Source of the DNA: Diaphorobacter sp. HDW4B
GTDB lineage: Bacteria; Pseudomonadota; Gammaproteobacteria; Burkholderiales; Burkholderiaceae_C
Reading direction: 5' to 3'
DNA: 64,000 bases
Assembly: GCF_011305535.1 (NCBI RefSeq)
Contig: NZ_CP049905.1
Location: 372,001 to 436,000, forward strand
Shown: one piece after another, positions 1 to 10,350 of the stretch
How the letters are laid out: each line of letters opens with the position of its first letter
Numbering within the stretch: position 1 is the stretch's first letter
Notes under the pieces: generated by a model
Seen by the model: the letters and a program-made list of their open reading frames with translations, nothing else
Database searches by the model: none
Told to the model about the DNA's origin: nothing
Position numbers and translations under genes: made by a program

Positions 1-492
1 CTGCCACCTGCTACGCCGCAAATGCTCTGGGCAGGCATCGAAGCCGCCAGTGACGACATGGCCAATGCCATCGCCTTCGTCCATTCCAAAGCAACCGAAT
101 GGAACATCAATCCCCAGTGCGTCGTTGCCGGTGGATTTTCTGCAGGTGCACGCACCGCGCTGAATGCGGCATTTGGAGAGAAAGCGCGCGTGGCAGCCGT
201 GGTTTCGCTGTCGGGCTATATCGACACCACTGATTTGAAAGCGCATGGTTTGAGCGGCCCGCACGCGCCTGCCGTGTTGCTCATCCATGGCTCTGACGAT
301 CTGGACTACATCGTTGAAAACACCCCTGCGCTGACTACCTGCCTGCAGGAGCTGGGCATTCGCCACCAACAAGCGGTTGTCGACAATGCCGGGCATTTCT
401 ACCCTCGCACCGCGCTGGTCCAGGGACACGGCTTGCCGCCGGGACAAGCCGTGGAGCAGACCATCGTGGATTTTCTTGAATCTGTTCTGTAG
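1..492 (+). CDS. Alpha/beta hydrolase (dienelactone hydrolase/esterase type), 5' end outside window
   Basis: The reading frame is open from base 1, so the N-terminus lies upstream; 163 codons are visible. A nucleophile elbow GGFSAGA, an acid in HGSDDLDYI and a histidine in NAGHFYP appear in the order Ser-Asp-His expected of the alpha/beta hydrolase fold. The layout resembles short cytosolic carboxylesterases or dienelactone hydrolase-like proteins with no lid domain visible. The substrate cannot be told from this fragment. The gene ends 59 bases before the convergent thiolase, and a perfect palindrome lies between them. Family confidence is good, function is low. Confidence 0.75.
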   Translation: MPPATPQMLWAGIEAASDDMANAIAFVHSKATEWNINPQCVVAGGFSAGARTALNAAFGEKARVAAVVSLSGYIDTTDLKAHGLSGPHAPAVLLIHGSDDLDYIVENTPALTTCLQELGIRHQQAVVDNAGHFYPRTALVQGHGLPPGQAVEQTIVDFLESVL

Positions 493-523
493 CTCGGGAC
501 TACCGATCACGCGACAGAAGCAA

Positions 524-545
524 GCCCGAGTCGCGCGACTCGGGC
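524..545. terminator. Palindromic hairpin between convergent genes
   Basis: A perfect 22-base palindrome (11-base arms starting GCCCGAGTCGC) lies between the stops of the hydrolase (+) and the thiolase (-). It probably ends transcription from both sides. Neither flank has a strong T run, so it may depend on other factors. Confidence 0.55.
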
Positions 546-551
546 AACTGC

Positions 552-1727
552 TTAAAGAACTTCGAAAATCCCCGCTGCACCCATGCCACCGCCGATGCAC
601 ATCGTCACGCAGACCCGCTTGGCTCCGCGACGCTTGCCTTCGATGAGTGCGTGTCCGGTGAGGCGCTGACCGCTCAGACCATACGGATGGCCCAGCGCAA
701 TCGCGCCGCCGTTCACGTTGAGCTTGTCTGCCGGAATGCCCAGCTTGTCGCGGCAGTAGAGGACCTGCACGGCGAAGGCTTCGTTGAGTTCCCAGAGGTC
801 GATGTCGGACACCTTGAGGCCCAGCTTCTTGAGCACCTTGGGTATGGCGAACACGGGGCCGATGCCCATTTCATCGGGCTCGCAACCAGCCACCGCAAAG
901 CCGAGGAAACGGCCGAGCGGCTTCAGGTTGTTGCGGCTGGCGTAGTCTTCGTTCACCACCACGCAGGCACCTGCACCATCCGAGAACTGGCTGGCGTTGC
1001 CGGCCGTGATCACGCCACCTGGCAGCGCCGAACGCAGGCCGCTGATGCCTTCCTTGGTCGTGCCTTCGCGCAGACCTTCGTCCACGCTCACGGTCACTTC
1101 CTTGGTGATCAGGCCGATGGTCTTGTCGACCACGCCAGCGGTCACGGTGATCGGCGCGATCTCGTCCTTGAACAGGCCTGCGGCTTGCGCGGTGCAGGCT
1201 TTCTGCTGGCTGGCCGCGCCGTATTCGTCCATCGCGTCGCGGCTGATGTGGTAGCGCTTGGCGACTTGTTCGGCGGTCTGCAGCATGCTCCAGTAGATCT
1301 CGGGCTTGATCTTCTCGAGCGCGAGGTCCTTGATCATGTGCAGATTCATTTCCTGCTGCACGCAGGAGATGCTCTCCACACCACCGGCCACATACACATC
1401 GCCTTCACCCGCGATGATGCGTTGCGCGGCGGTGACGATGGTCTGCAGACCCGAGGAGCAAAAGCGGTTGATCGTCATGCCCGACGCCGTGATCGGCAAG
1501 CCGGCCTTGAGCGCGATCTGGCGTGCGATGTTCATGCCGGTTGCGCCTTCGGGGTTGGCGCAGCCCATGATGACGTCATCGACTTCTGCACCGTCGATGC
1601 CCGCGCGCAGCACGGCCTGCTGCACTGCGTGGCCGCCGAGCGTTGCGCCGTGCGTCATGTTGAAGGAACCCTTCCAGCTCTTGGCGAGTGGCGTGCGGGC
1701 GGTGGAGACAATCACTGCGGAGGTCAT
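552..1727 (-). CDS. Acetyl-CoA C-acyltransferase (thiolase)
   Basis: A 391-residue thiolase, the usual family length, which performs the final thiolytic cleavage of 3-ketoacyl-CoA in beta-oxidation (or the reverse condensation). Visible catalytic elements are Cys90 in NRFCSSG, His347 in ALGHPYG and Cys377 in MCIGGGMG. The start [12 protein letters not shown] is preceded by AAGGAA at a good distance; a longer in-frame start upstream would overlap the preceding gene and adds no family sequence. The gene lies 52 bases after the FadB/FadJ-like gene on the same strand, so the two probably form a fatty-acid oxidation operon. Chain-length preference is not readable. Confidence 0.92.
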   Translation of the reverse strand: MTSAVIVSTARTPLAKSWKGSFNMTHGATLGGHAVQQAVLRAGIDGAEVDDVIMGCANPEGATGMNIARQIALKAGLPITASGMTINRFCSSGLQTIVTAAQRIIAGEGDVYVAGGVESISCVQQEMNLHMIKDLALEKIKPEIYWSMLQTAEQVAKRYHISRDAMDEYGAASQQKACTAQAAGLFKDEIAPITVTAGVVDKTIGLITKEVTVSVDEGLREGTTKEGISGLRSALPGGVITAGNASQFSDGAGACVVVNEDYASRNNLKPLGRFLGFAVAGCEPDEMGIGPVFAIPKVLKKLGLKVSDIDLWELNEAFAVQVLYCRDKLGIPADKLNVNGGAIALGHPYGLSGQRLTGHALIEGKRRGAKRVCVTMCIGGGMGAAGIFEVL

Positions 1728-1779
1728 TGCAATATTCCTTGTGTTCAGAGTGCGAAGTCGAGAAGCGTTGCTGCTCCGC

Positions 1780-3882
<2,103 letters not shown>

Positions 3883-3925
3883 GCTGTTGCTCCTCGGGTT
3901 TTGAATAGCGACTAAAGGGTAAAAA

Positions 3926-3939
3926 CGAACGATCGTCCG
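3926..3939. promoter_or_regulatory. Candidate TetR-type operator upstream of beta-oxidation genes
   Basis: CGAACGATCGTCCG is a 14-base near-palindrome (one mismatch) 44 bases upstream of the FadB/FadJ-like start. Short CG-rich palindromes of this style are typical of TetR-family acyl-CoA-responsive repressors of fatty-acid genes. Its position over the probable promoter supports the idea, but no cognate regulator gene is present nearby. Confidence 0.4.
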
Positions 3940-3969
3940 AATTTTTCGGCGAGTCTAATGGGATAACAA

Positions 3970-4003
3970 AATGGTCTTTGTCTCAGTTGAGACAAAGACC
4001 ATT
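3970..4003. repeat. Perfect 34-base palindrome (16-base arms, 2-base centre)
   Basis: The arm AATGGTCTTTGTCTCA is followed by GT and then the exact reverse complement. It sits 88-121 bases upstream of the FadB/FadJ-like start and about 150 bases beyond the stop of the minus-strand peroxiredoxin, i.e. between these two genes. It could form a long cruciform or hairpin that ends transcription from the upstream peroxiredoxin/liv genes, or act as a protein-binding site. A two-base loop is tight for RNA, so the terminal pairs would open. Confidence 0.6.
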
Positions 4004-4151
4004 GTTCGATCAAACCGTGGCTGCATCCACTCCACAGCGCAACCCCGCGCCAACATGCAGGGAATTCCTCTGGCACGCTCGCACACACGGGTTTTCACCT
4101 ACGCACTCGGACTTACGCATTCAAACTTACGCGCTTTCACGCAATGCATCG

Positions 4152-4703
4152 CTACTTGGCTTGGGGGCCGCCAAGCGCCTTCACCGCCGCCAGCGTCTTC
4201 TCCACATGCGCCGTAGGATCGCTGCCTTCGTGGGCAAAGACGACCTTGCCGTCGGTGCCGATCACGTAGGAAATCCGATCCGCCATGCTCGGGCGGGCAG
4301 CGTGCGTGGCGTCGTAAGCGCGAATGGTTTTGGCGTCCGGGTCGGACACCACGGCGAACTGGTCGCGGCAGGCTTCGGTCGAAAATTTCTTCAGCGTCTC
4401 GATGTCGTCGTGCGAGATGCCGACCACCGTGGCCCCCATCTTGTTGAACTGCGGCGTGGCTTCGGCAAAGGCATGGGCTTCGAGCGTGCAGCCCTGCGTG
4501 AAAGCCTTGGGGAAGAAGTACAGCACGACAGGGCCCTTCTTGAGCGCGGCGCTGATGTCGAAGGTGAAGGCTTTCCCGGCTTGTGCGCCCTGCGTGCTGA
4601 AGGCTGGTGCGGCATCGCCGGGTTTGAGAGCGGCTTGGGCCATGGAGCCCATGCCAAGTGATGCGGCGATGAGCATCATGGCGAGAGTTTTCGATCGACG
4701 CAT
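4152..4703 (-). CDS. Exported peroxiredoxin (AhpC/TSA, Bcp-like)
   Basis: A 183-residue thiol peroxidase. Residues 1-24 are a signal peptide (positive start, hydrophobic core, AQA cleavage site), so the protein is probably periplasmic, which is unusual for the normally cytoplasmic Bcp group. The peroxidatic cysteine lies in PKAFTQGCTLEAHAF, the PxxxTxxC pattern of the family. A second cysteine in TEACRDQF could act as the resolving residue. It lies 68 bases downstream of livF on the same strand without an obvious terminator, so it may be co-transcribed with the transporter genes. Likely role: reducing hydrogen peroxide or organic peroxides in the envelope. Confidence 0.85.
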   Translation of the reverse strand: MRRSKTLAMMLIAASLGMGSMAQAALKPGDAAPAFSTQGAQAGKAFTFDISAALKKGPVVLYFFPKAFTQGCTLEAHAFAEATPQFNKMGATVVGISHDDIETLKKFSTEACRDQFAVVSDPDAKTIRAYDATHAARPSMADRISYVIGTDGKVVFAHEGSDPTAHVEKTLAAVKALGGPQAK

Positions 4704-4771
4704 ATGAATCTCCTGGCACCGAATGGGCGTGGCCGCGCGGGCACATGCGCGACCAGAAAAACAGCAGCCTA

Positions 4772-5479
4772 TCAGACTTCCAGCCAGTCCTTGCGAATGC
4801 CTTCGCGCTCGTCTCGCAACTGCTGCGGCGTGCCTTCAAAGACGATCTGCCCATGGCCCATCACCAGCACGCGGTCGGAGATGTTCATCGCGATGGTGAG
4901 CTTCTGCTCGATGAGCAGCACGCCGATGCCGCGCTGCTTCAACGCAAGCAGAAACTGCGCAAGCTGTTCGACGATCATGGGTGCGAGGCCTTCGGTGGGC
5001 TCGTCGATGATGATCAGTTCTGGGTCGCCCATGAGCGTGCGGCACAGCGTGAGCATCTGCTGCTCGCCACCGGACAGCAGACCCGCCTCGACATCGCGAC
5101 GAGCGCGCAGTTGCGGAAACATGGCGTACATGTCGTTGAAGCTCCAACGCACGCTCTTTCCCGAACGCTTTCTATTCTTCTCGCCGAGCAGAAGGTTCTG
5201 GTGCACGGTGAGACCTGGAAAAACATCGCGGCTTTCAGGCACGTAGCCAATGCCCGATTGCGCGATCTGGAAGGTCTTCCATCCTTGCAGATCGTGGCCA
5301 TTCCAGAGCATCTGCCCCTGCCATTGCACCAGCCCCATGATGGCCTTGGCGACCGTGGATCGGCCCGAGCCATTGCGGCCCAGCAGCGCGACGATTTCGC
5401 CTGCGCGCACGTGGAGATGCACGCCATGCAGCACATGGCTTTTGTCGTAGAAGGCGTGCAGGTTCGATATTTGCAGCAT
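4772..5479 (-). CDS. livF: Branched-chain amino-acid-type ABC transporter ATPase LivF
   Basis: A 235-residue ABC ATPase of the LivF class. The signature LLSGGEQQMLTL, Walker B ELIIIDEPTEGLAP and a switch region LLIEQKL are present. The Walker A is GRNGSGRST, so the normally invariant lysine is arginine (Arg40, codon CGA). Start MLQISNL is one base after the stop of livG, giving tight coupling. It would form the ATPase heterodimer with LivG under LivH/LivM. Substrate may be a branched-chain amino acid, amide or carboxylate; the acyl-CoA enzymes nearby make an organic acid possible. Confidence 0.93.
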   Translation of the reverse strand: MLQISNLHAFYDKSHVLHGVHLHVRAGEIVALLGRNGSGRSTVAKAIMGLVQWQGQMLWNGHDLQGWKTFQIAQSGIGYVPESRDVFPGLTVHQNLLLGEKNRKRSGKSVRWSFNDMYAMFPQLRARRDVEAGLLSGGEQQMLTLCRTLMGDPELIIIDEPTEGLAPMIVEQLAQFLLALKQRGIGVLLIEQKLTIAMNISDRVLVMGHGQIVFEGTPQQLRDEREGIRKDWLEV

Positions 5480-5480
5480 G

Positions 5481-6260
5481 TCAGTGCGCCTCCGCATCCG
5501 GTTCCTGTTCCAGCGTGCCGAGATAGGCTTGCTGCACCTGCGGATTGGCGCGCACGTTGGCGGGCGTGTCGAACGCGATCAACTCGCCTTGCACCAGCAC
5601 CGCAATGCGATCGGCCAGATTGAAGACCACGCTCATATCGTGCTCGACGGTCAGCAGCGTGCGGCCTTCGGTGACCTCGCGAATGAGGTCGGTGAAGTGC
5701 GCGGTCTCGCTGCGGCTCATGCCTGCGGTGGGTTCGTCGAGCAGAATCACGCGCGCACCGCCTGCGATGGTGATGCCGATTTCCAGCGCGCGTTGTTCGG
5801 CATAAGCCAGTTGCGAGGCCAGCTCGTTGCGCTTGCGCTCAAGCCCCAGTGTGACCAGCAGTTCCTCCGCGCGCGCATTGGCATCGCGCAGATTGCCGAG
5901 CAAACGCCAGAACGCATAACGGTAGCCAAGGCTCCAGAGCACGGCGCAGCGCAGGTTTTCCAACACGCTCAGGTTCGTGAACAGATTGCTGATCTGAAAA
6001 CTGCGCGCCAAGCCCAATCGGTTGACCTCGAACGCACGCTTGCCGTGAATGGGTTGACCGTCGAGCAGGATTTCACCGGACGTTGGTGCAATGCTTGCAC
6101 TGATCAGATTGAACAGCGTGGACTTGCCCGCACCATTCGGCCCGATGATGGCCACGCGTTCGCCTTGCGCAATCGACATGCTGACGTCGCGGATGATTTC
6201 GGTCTTGCCGAAACGCTTGTGCAGATGGCGGAGTTCGAGCGCTGCGGTCGTGTCGGTCAT
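5481..6260 (-). CDS. livG: Branched-chain amino-acid-type ABC transporter ATPase LivG
   Basis: A 259-residue ABC ATPase with a canonical Walker A GPNGAGKST, the LivG-type phrase GLARSFQISNLFTNLSV, and Walker B ARVILLDEPTAGMS. The signature is degenerate (LAYAEQRALEIGI instead of LSGGQ), which is common in LivG. The start MTDTTAALEL overlaps the livM stop by four bases (ATGA), so translation is coupled. It works with LivF to drive uptake through the LivH/LivM channel on the inner face of the cytoplasmic membrane. Confidence 0.93.
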   Translation of the reverse strand: MTDTTAALELRHLHKRFGKTEIIRDVSMSIAQGERVAIIGPNGAGKSTLFNLISASIAPTSGEILLDGQPIHGKRAFEVNRLGLARSFQISNLFTNLSVLENLRCAVLWSLGYRYAFWRLLGNLRDANARAEELLVTLGLERKRNELASQLAYAEQRALEIGITIAGGARVILLDEPTAGMSRSETAHFTDLIREVTEGRTLLTVEHDMSVVFNLADRIAVLVQGELIAFDTPANVRANPQVQQAYLGTLEQEPDAEAH

Positions 6261-7489
6261 TTGCTCCGCTCCAACTCGGTCAGCGCGTACTTGACCGTGG
6301 CTGCGCACACAAGCATGACCACGGCGGCGACCGTCCAATGCACGGCGTTGTGCACGTTCAGCGTGAAGTTCAAAAAGTGCAGCGTCGGCTCGAAATCGCC
6401 TTCGAGCTGCAGGTGGTAAGTCATCTCGATCAACGCGGCAGCGCCCAGAAATTCAGGCACTGCGGCCATGCACAGCAGAAGACAGTGGCCCATATTTCGC
6501 CGCACGCGCCCACTGCGAAACGCGTGCACGACCGACACGCAGATGCCCATCAACCCACCCGGCGCAAAGATCACCATCAGCACGAACGCCAGCCCCAGAT
6601 ACAGCAGCCAGGCCTTGGTGAAATGCGACAGCAGCACGGTCGAGCAGACCATCAACACCGCGCCAAGCACCGGCCCCAAAAAGAAGGCCGCGCCGCCGAT
6701 GAAAACAAACAGCAGATAGGCTCCCGAGCGCACCATGCCGAGGCTGTCCGCACCCGTGACGATCTCCAGATGGATGGCCATGAGCGCACCACCCACACCG
6801 GCAAAAAACCCCGAAACGATGAACGCGAGATGACGAACACGCTGCGGGTCGTAGCCGATGAATTCGGCACGCACCGGGTTGTCGCGCACGGCGTTGAGCA
6901 TGCGGCCCAGCGGCGTTCTGGTGAACAGAAACATGGCCACAGTGCAAACGAGGCAGTACACGGCAATCAGCCCATAGACCTGCAGCGCCGGGCCAAACGT
7001 GAGTCCAAAAAACGGCATACCGTAGACACGATTGATGCTGATGCCGCCCTCCCCGCCAAACACGCCGGGAAACATGAGTGCAATGGCCGCCACCAGTTCA
7101 CCAATGCCGAGCGTGATCATCGCAAACGTGGTGCCTGCCTTGCGCGTGGAAACAAAGCCCAACAAGGCCGCCATCAGCATGGATGCCAAGCCGCCCACCA
7201 ACGGAATGAGCACCAGCGGAATCGCCAATCCGCCGCGCGATGCCAGTTGGATGGCGTGCACTGCCGCGAACGCCCCGAGACCCGAATAGACCGCGTGACC
7301 AAAACTCAGCATGCCGCCCTGTCCGAACAGGATATTGAACGACAGGCAGATGATGATGGCGCAACCGATCTGCGAAAGCACGCTGATCGCCAGGCTACTG
7401 GTAAAGATCAGCGGTGCCACGATCAGCACCAGCGTGAACAGCCCGAATGCCCACAGCACTGCATGCCTTGAAGAGTTCGCGCCCATCAT
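6257..7489 (-). CDS. livM: ABC transporter permease LivM with C-terminal two-helix extension
   Basis: A 410-residue permease. The LivM core carries the signature NILFGQGGMLSFGHAVYSG, TTFAMITLGIGELV, and ends its usual region at VIFAPGGLMGI. About 75 more residues follow, with two further hydrophobic stretches (LLLCMAAVPEFLGAAALI and VHWTVAAVVMLVCAA) and a charged end. Such a tail is not part of the ordinary LivM fold. The start overlaps the livH stop by four bases (ATGA). An in-frame open stretch upstream runs antisense-like through livH codons and is not part of the gene. It forms the translocation pore with LivH. Confidence 0.92.
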   Translation of the reverse strand: MMGANSSRHAVLWAFGLFTLVLIVAPLIFTSSLAISVLSQIGCAIIICLSFNILFGQGGMLSFGHAVYSGLGAFAAVHAIQLASRGGLAIPLVLIPLVGGLASMLMAALLGFVSTRKAGTTFAMITLGIGELVAAIALMFPGVFGGEGGISINRVYGMPFFGLTFGPALQVYGLIAVYCLVCTVAMFLFTRTPLGRMLNAVRDNPVRAEFIGYDPQRVRHLAFIVSGFFAGVGGALMAIHLEIVTGADSLGMVRSGAYLLFVFIGGAAFFLGPVLGAVLMVCSTVLLSHFTKAWLLYLGLAFVLMVIFAPGGLMGICVSVVHAFRSGRVRRNMGHCLLLCMAAVPEFLGAAALIEMTYHLQLEGDFEPTLHFLNFTLNVHNAVHWTVAAVVMLVCAATVKYALTELERSK

Positions 7490-8418
7490 TCGCCACGCCT
7501 CCCCATCAGTCCGCGCGGGCGCACGATCAGCATCAGCACCAACAACAGAAACGGCAGTATCGGCGCGATCTGCGAGATGCTGAGTTGCAGCAGCGACGAA
7601 GCGCTGTCGGTGATGCCAAGCAACTGCGCGAGCGACACGTCGAGCCCAACCGCAAAGGTCTGCACGACGCCGATCAGCAGCGACGCGATGAATGCACCGG
7701 CAAGCGACCCCAAGCCGCCAACCACCACGACCACGAAGATGATGGAGCCCAGCGACGCCGCCATGCCGGGCTCGGTCACATAGGTGTTGCCGCCGATGAC
7801 GCCCGCCAGCCCCGCCAGCGCACAGCCCGCGCCGAACACCAGCATGAACACGCGCGGCACGTTGTGGCCCAGTGCTTCGACCATCTGCGGATGCGTGAGC
7901 GCGGCCTGAACCACGAGGCCCATGCGCGTGCGTTTGAGCATCAACCACACGGCCACCAGCATCAGCACCGCCACCAGCATGATGAAAGCGCGCGACTTGG
8001 GAAACTGCATACCGTAAAGGCTGAACAGCGGGCCTTGCAGGGACTGAGGCAATCCATAGGGAACGACCGAACGGCCCCATATGAGCTGCACGATTTCCAG
8101 CACCAGATACGACAGGCCAAAGGTCACCAGCAACTCGGCCACATGCCCGAATGCATGCACGCGCCGCAGCACGAACCGCTCGAACGTGGCACCCAGCAAG
8201 CCCACGACGCAAGGCGCGGCCACCAGCGCCGGCCAGAAACCCATCGTGTCCGACAGCGAGTAGCCCAGATACGCGCCCAGCATGTAGAAGCTCGCGTGCG
8301 CGAAGTTCAGCATCCCCATCATGCTGAAGATGAGCGTGAGGCCCGAGCTCAGCATGAACAGCAGCAGGCCGTAGCTGATGCCGTTCAAAAGCGAGATGGC
8401 GAGAAACTCGAAACTCAT
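7486..8418 (-). CDS. livH: ABC transporter permease LivH
   Basis: A 310-residue polytopic permease of usual family length, with the diagnostic LNFAHASFYMLGAYLGY near the N-terminus and GNTYVTEPGMAASLGSIIFVVVVVGGLGSLAGAF in the second half (split here only for reading). It is the first gene of the livHMGF set and is preceded by a hairpin separating it from the acyl-CoA ligase. No LivK/LivJ-type periplasmic binding protein is present in the window, so the solute receptor must be encoded elsewhere. Confidence 0.93.
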   Translation of the reverse strand: MSFEFLAISLLNGISYGLLLFMLSSGLTLIFSMMGMLNFAHASFYMLGAYLGYSLSDTMGFWPALVAAPCVVGLLGATFERFVLRRVHAFGHVAELLVTFGLSYLVLEIVQLIWGRSVVPYGLPQSLQGPLFSLYGMQFPKSRAFIMLVAVLMLVAVWLMLKRTRMGLVVQAALTHPQMVEALGHNVPRVFMLVFGAGCALAGLAGVIGGNTYVTEPGMAASLGSIIFVVVVVGGLGSLAGAFIASLLIGVVQTFAVGLDVSLAQLLGITDSASSLLQLSISQIAPILPFLLLVLMLIVRPRGLMGRRGE

Positions 8419-8459
8419 CGGATGGTGGGTGGATGCAAAACCGGGACTCTAAATGAATA

Positions 8460-8489
8460 CGGCGCATGTTCCGCAAAGAACATGCGCCG
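8460..8489 (-). terminator. Hairpin between acyl-CoA ligase and livH
   Basis: CGGCGCATGTTC and its exact reverse complement form a 12-base stem around CGCAAA. It lies 22-51 bases past the ligase stop and 42 bases before the livH start. Following T content on the minus strand is moderate, so termination may be partial. Confidence 0.6.
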
Positions 8490-8510
8490 GTTCAATATTG
8501 CGCTACCGAA

Positions 8511-10148
8511 TCAGAGACTTGGCAGCTTGTAATCCTTCAAGTCTTCGCGCAGCTTGGTCTTGAGCATCTTGCCCGTGGCGCCGAGCGGAATGGCCTCGAC
8601 GAACACCACATCATCGGGAATCTGCCACTTGGCGGTCTTGCCTTCGTAGAACTTGAGCAGCTCTTCGCGCGTCAGTTCCTTGCCTGGCTTGAGCGACACC
8701 GCCACGATCGGGCGCTCGTCCCACTTGGGGTGCGGCATGCCGATGCAGGCGGCCATCGCGACGGAGGGGTGCGCCATGGCGATGTTCTCGATGTCGATGG
8801 AGCTGATCCATTCACCGCCGGACTTGATCACGTCCTTGGTGCGGTCAGTGATGTGCATGAAGCCATCGGGATCGATGGTCGCCACGTCGCCCGTGGGGAA
8901 CCAGCCGCGGCCATGCTCGTCGTTGACCAGCGGGTTGCTGCCCTTGTAGTAGCTCTGCAGCACCCAGTGGCCGCGCGCCATCAGGTCGCCGTAGCTCTTG
9001 CCGTCCCAAGGTTGCTCCTTGCCTTCGGCGTTGACGATCTTGAGATCGACGCCGCAGAACGCGCGGCCCTGCTTTTGCAGCAGCTTCATCTGCTCTTCGC
9101 GCGGCAGGTTCAGGTGCTTGTTCTTGAGCGTGGAGAGCGAACCCAGCGGGCTCATTTCGGTCATGCCCCAGGCGTGGAGCACGGTCACGCCGTATTCGTC
9201 CTGGAAGGCGTCGATCATCGCCGGTGGGCAGGCCGAACCGCCGATGACCGTGCGCTTCAAGCTGTGGAATTGGAGCTTGTTGTTCGTCACATGGTTGAGC
9301 AGCATCTGCCAGACCGTGGGCACGCCCGCAGCCATGGTCACGCCTTCGGCCTCGATCAGTTCGTAGACCGACTTGCCATCGAGCGCCGGACCGGGGAACA
9401 CCACCTTGGCACCCGTGAGCGCCGCCATGTAGGGCGTGCCCCAGGCGTTCACATGGAACATGGGCACGACGGGCAGCACGGCGTCGCGTGCGGAGATGCC
9501 CATCACGTCCGGCAGCGCGGCGGCAAAGGCGTGCAGCACGGTCGAGCGGTGGCTGTAGAGCGCGCCCTTGGGGTTGCCCGTGGTGCCGCTGGTGTAGCAC
9601 AGGCTCGATGCGGAGTTTTCGTCGAAATCGGGCCAGTCATAGGTGTCGGACTGCGCGCCGATCCATGCTTCGTAGCTCACCAGATTGGGGATGCCGGTGT
9701 CTGCGGGCAGCTTGTCCGCGTCGCACAGGGCGATCCACTTCTTCACTGTCGGGCAATGCGCGTGCACGGCCTGAATGATGGGCAGAAAGGTCATGTCGAA
9801 GCACAGCAACTGGTCTTCGGCATGATTGACGATCCAGGCGATCTGCTCGGGATGCAGACGCGGGTTGACGGTGTGCAGCACGCGCTGGGAGCCGCTCACG
9901 CCGTAGTACAGCTCCATGTGGCGGTAGCCGTTCCAGGCCAGCGATGCGACGCGGTCACTGGGAGCAAGACCTTCGGCGTCGAGCGCCTTGGCGATCTTGC
10001 GGGCGCGGCTGGCCAGATCACGGTAGGTATAGCGGTGGATGTCCCCTTCCACGCGACGCGAGACGATCTCCGCATCGCCGTGGTGCCGCTCGGCAAACTG
10101 GATCAGGGATGAAATCAACAACGGTTGGCTCTGCATTAGGCCCAGCAT
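8511..10148 (-). CDS. Medium/long-chain acyl-CoA ligase (AMP-forming; AlkK/DmdB-like)
   Basis: A 545-residue adenylate-forming ligase that activates a carboxylic acid to its CoA ester through an acyl-AMP. Motifs seen: P-loop-like [18 protein letters not shown], the adenylate motif [24 protein letters not shown], and the C-terminal hinge [16 protein letters not shown] with the late lysine in [13 protein letters not shown]. Sequence style matches the AlkK / 3-methylthiopropionyl-CoA ligase group, but the acid used cannot be read. The start at MLGLMQSQP has AAGGAG upstream; a second methionine four codons in is possible. The neighbours (transporter, beta-oxidation pair) fit uptake, activation and degradation of an organic acid. 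Confidence 0.9.
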   Translation of the reverse strand: MLGLMQSQPLLISSLIQFAERHHGDAEIVSRRVEGDIHRYTYRDLASRARKIAKALDAEGLAPSDRVASLAWNGYRHMELYYGVSGSQRVLHTVNPRLHPEQIAWIVNHAEDQLLCFDMTFLPIIQAVHAHCPTVKKWIALCDADKLPADTGIPNLVSYEAWIGAQSDTYDWPDFDENSASSLCYTSGTTGNPKGALYSHRSTVLHAFAAALPDVMGISARDAVLPVVPMFHVNAWGTPYMAALTGAKVVFPGPALDGKSVYELIEAEGVTMAAGVPTVWQMLLNHVTNNKLQFHSLKRTVIGGSACPPAMIDAFQDEYGVTVLHAWGMTEMSPLGSLSTLKNKHLNLPREEQMKLLQKQGRAFCGVDLKIVNAEGKEQPWDGKSYGDLMARGHWVLQSYYKGSNPLVNDEHGRGWFPTGDVATIDPDGFMHITDRTKDVIKSGGEWISSIDIENIAMAHPSVAMAACIGMPHPKWDERPIVAVSLKPGKELTREELLKFYEGKTAKWQIPDDVVFVEAIPLGATGKMLKTKLREDLKDYKLPSL

Positions 10149-10350
10149 GCTTGTGGCTCCTTCATCTTCACAATGGTTGTGATGGTTTGATTGCTTGATA
10201 TCGTAGCGATGATTCCAGTTTGCACTTACGTTGGACTGTCACTTTGGTGCAAATTTGGATGCTGCATTGCAGCAATCCTGCGCGCCACCCAGGTCACGAC
10301 GGTATGGCCCCAGAGGCGACGGGACATGTTTTCGGGCGGACAATGGATCC

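Noticed and set aside
6257-8476. A 739-codon minus-strand frame that would start upstream of livH and include LivM
   Set aside because: Its first 329 codons are an off-frame reading of livH with Arg/Ala/Gly-rich non-family sequence; LivM starts at 7489.
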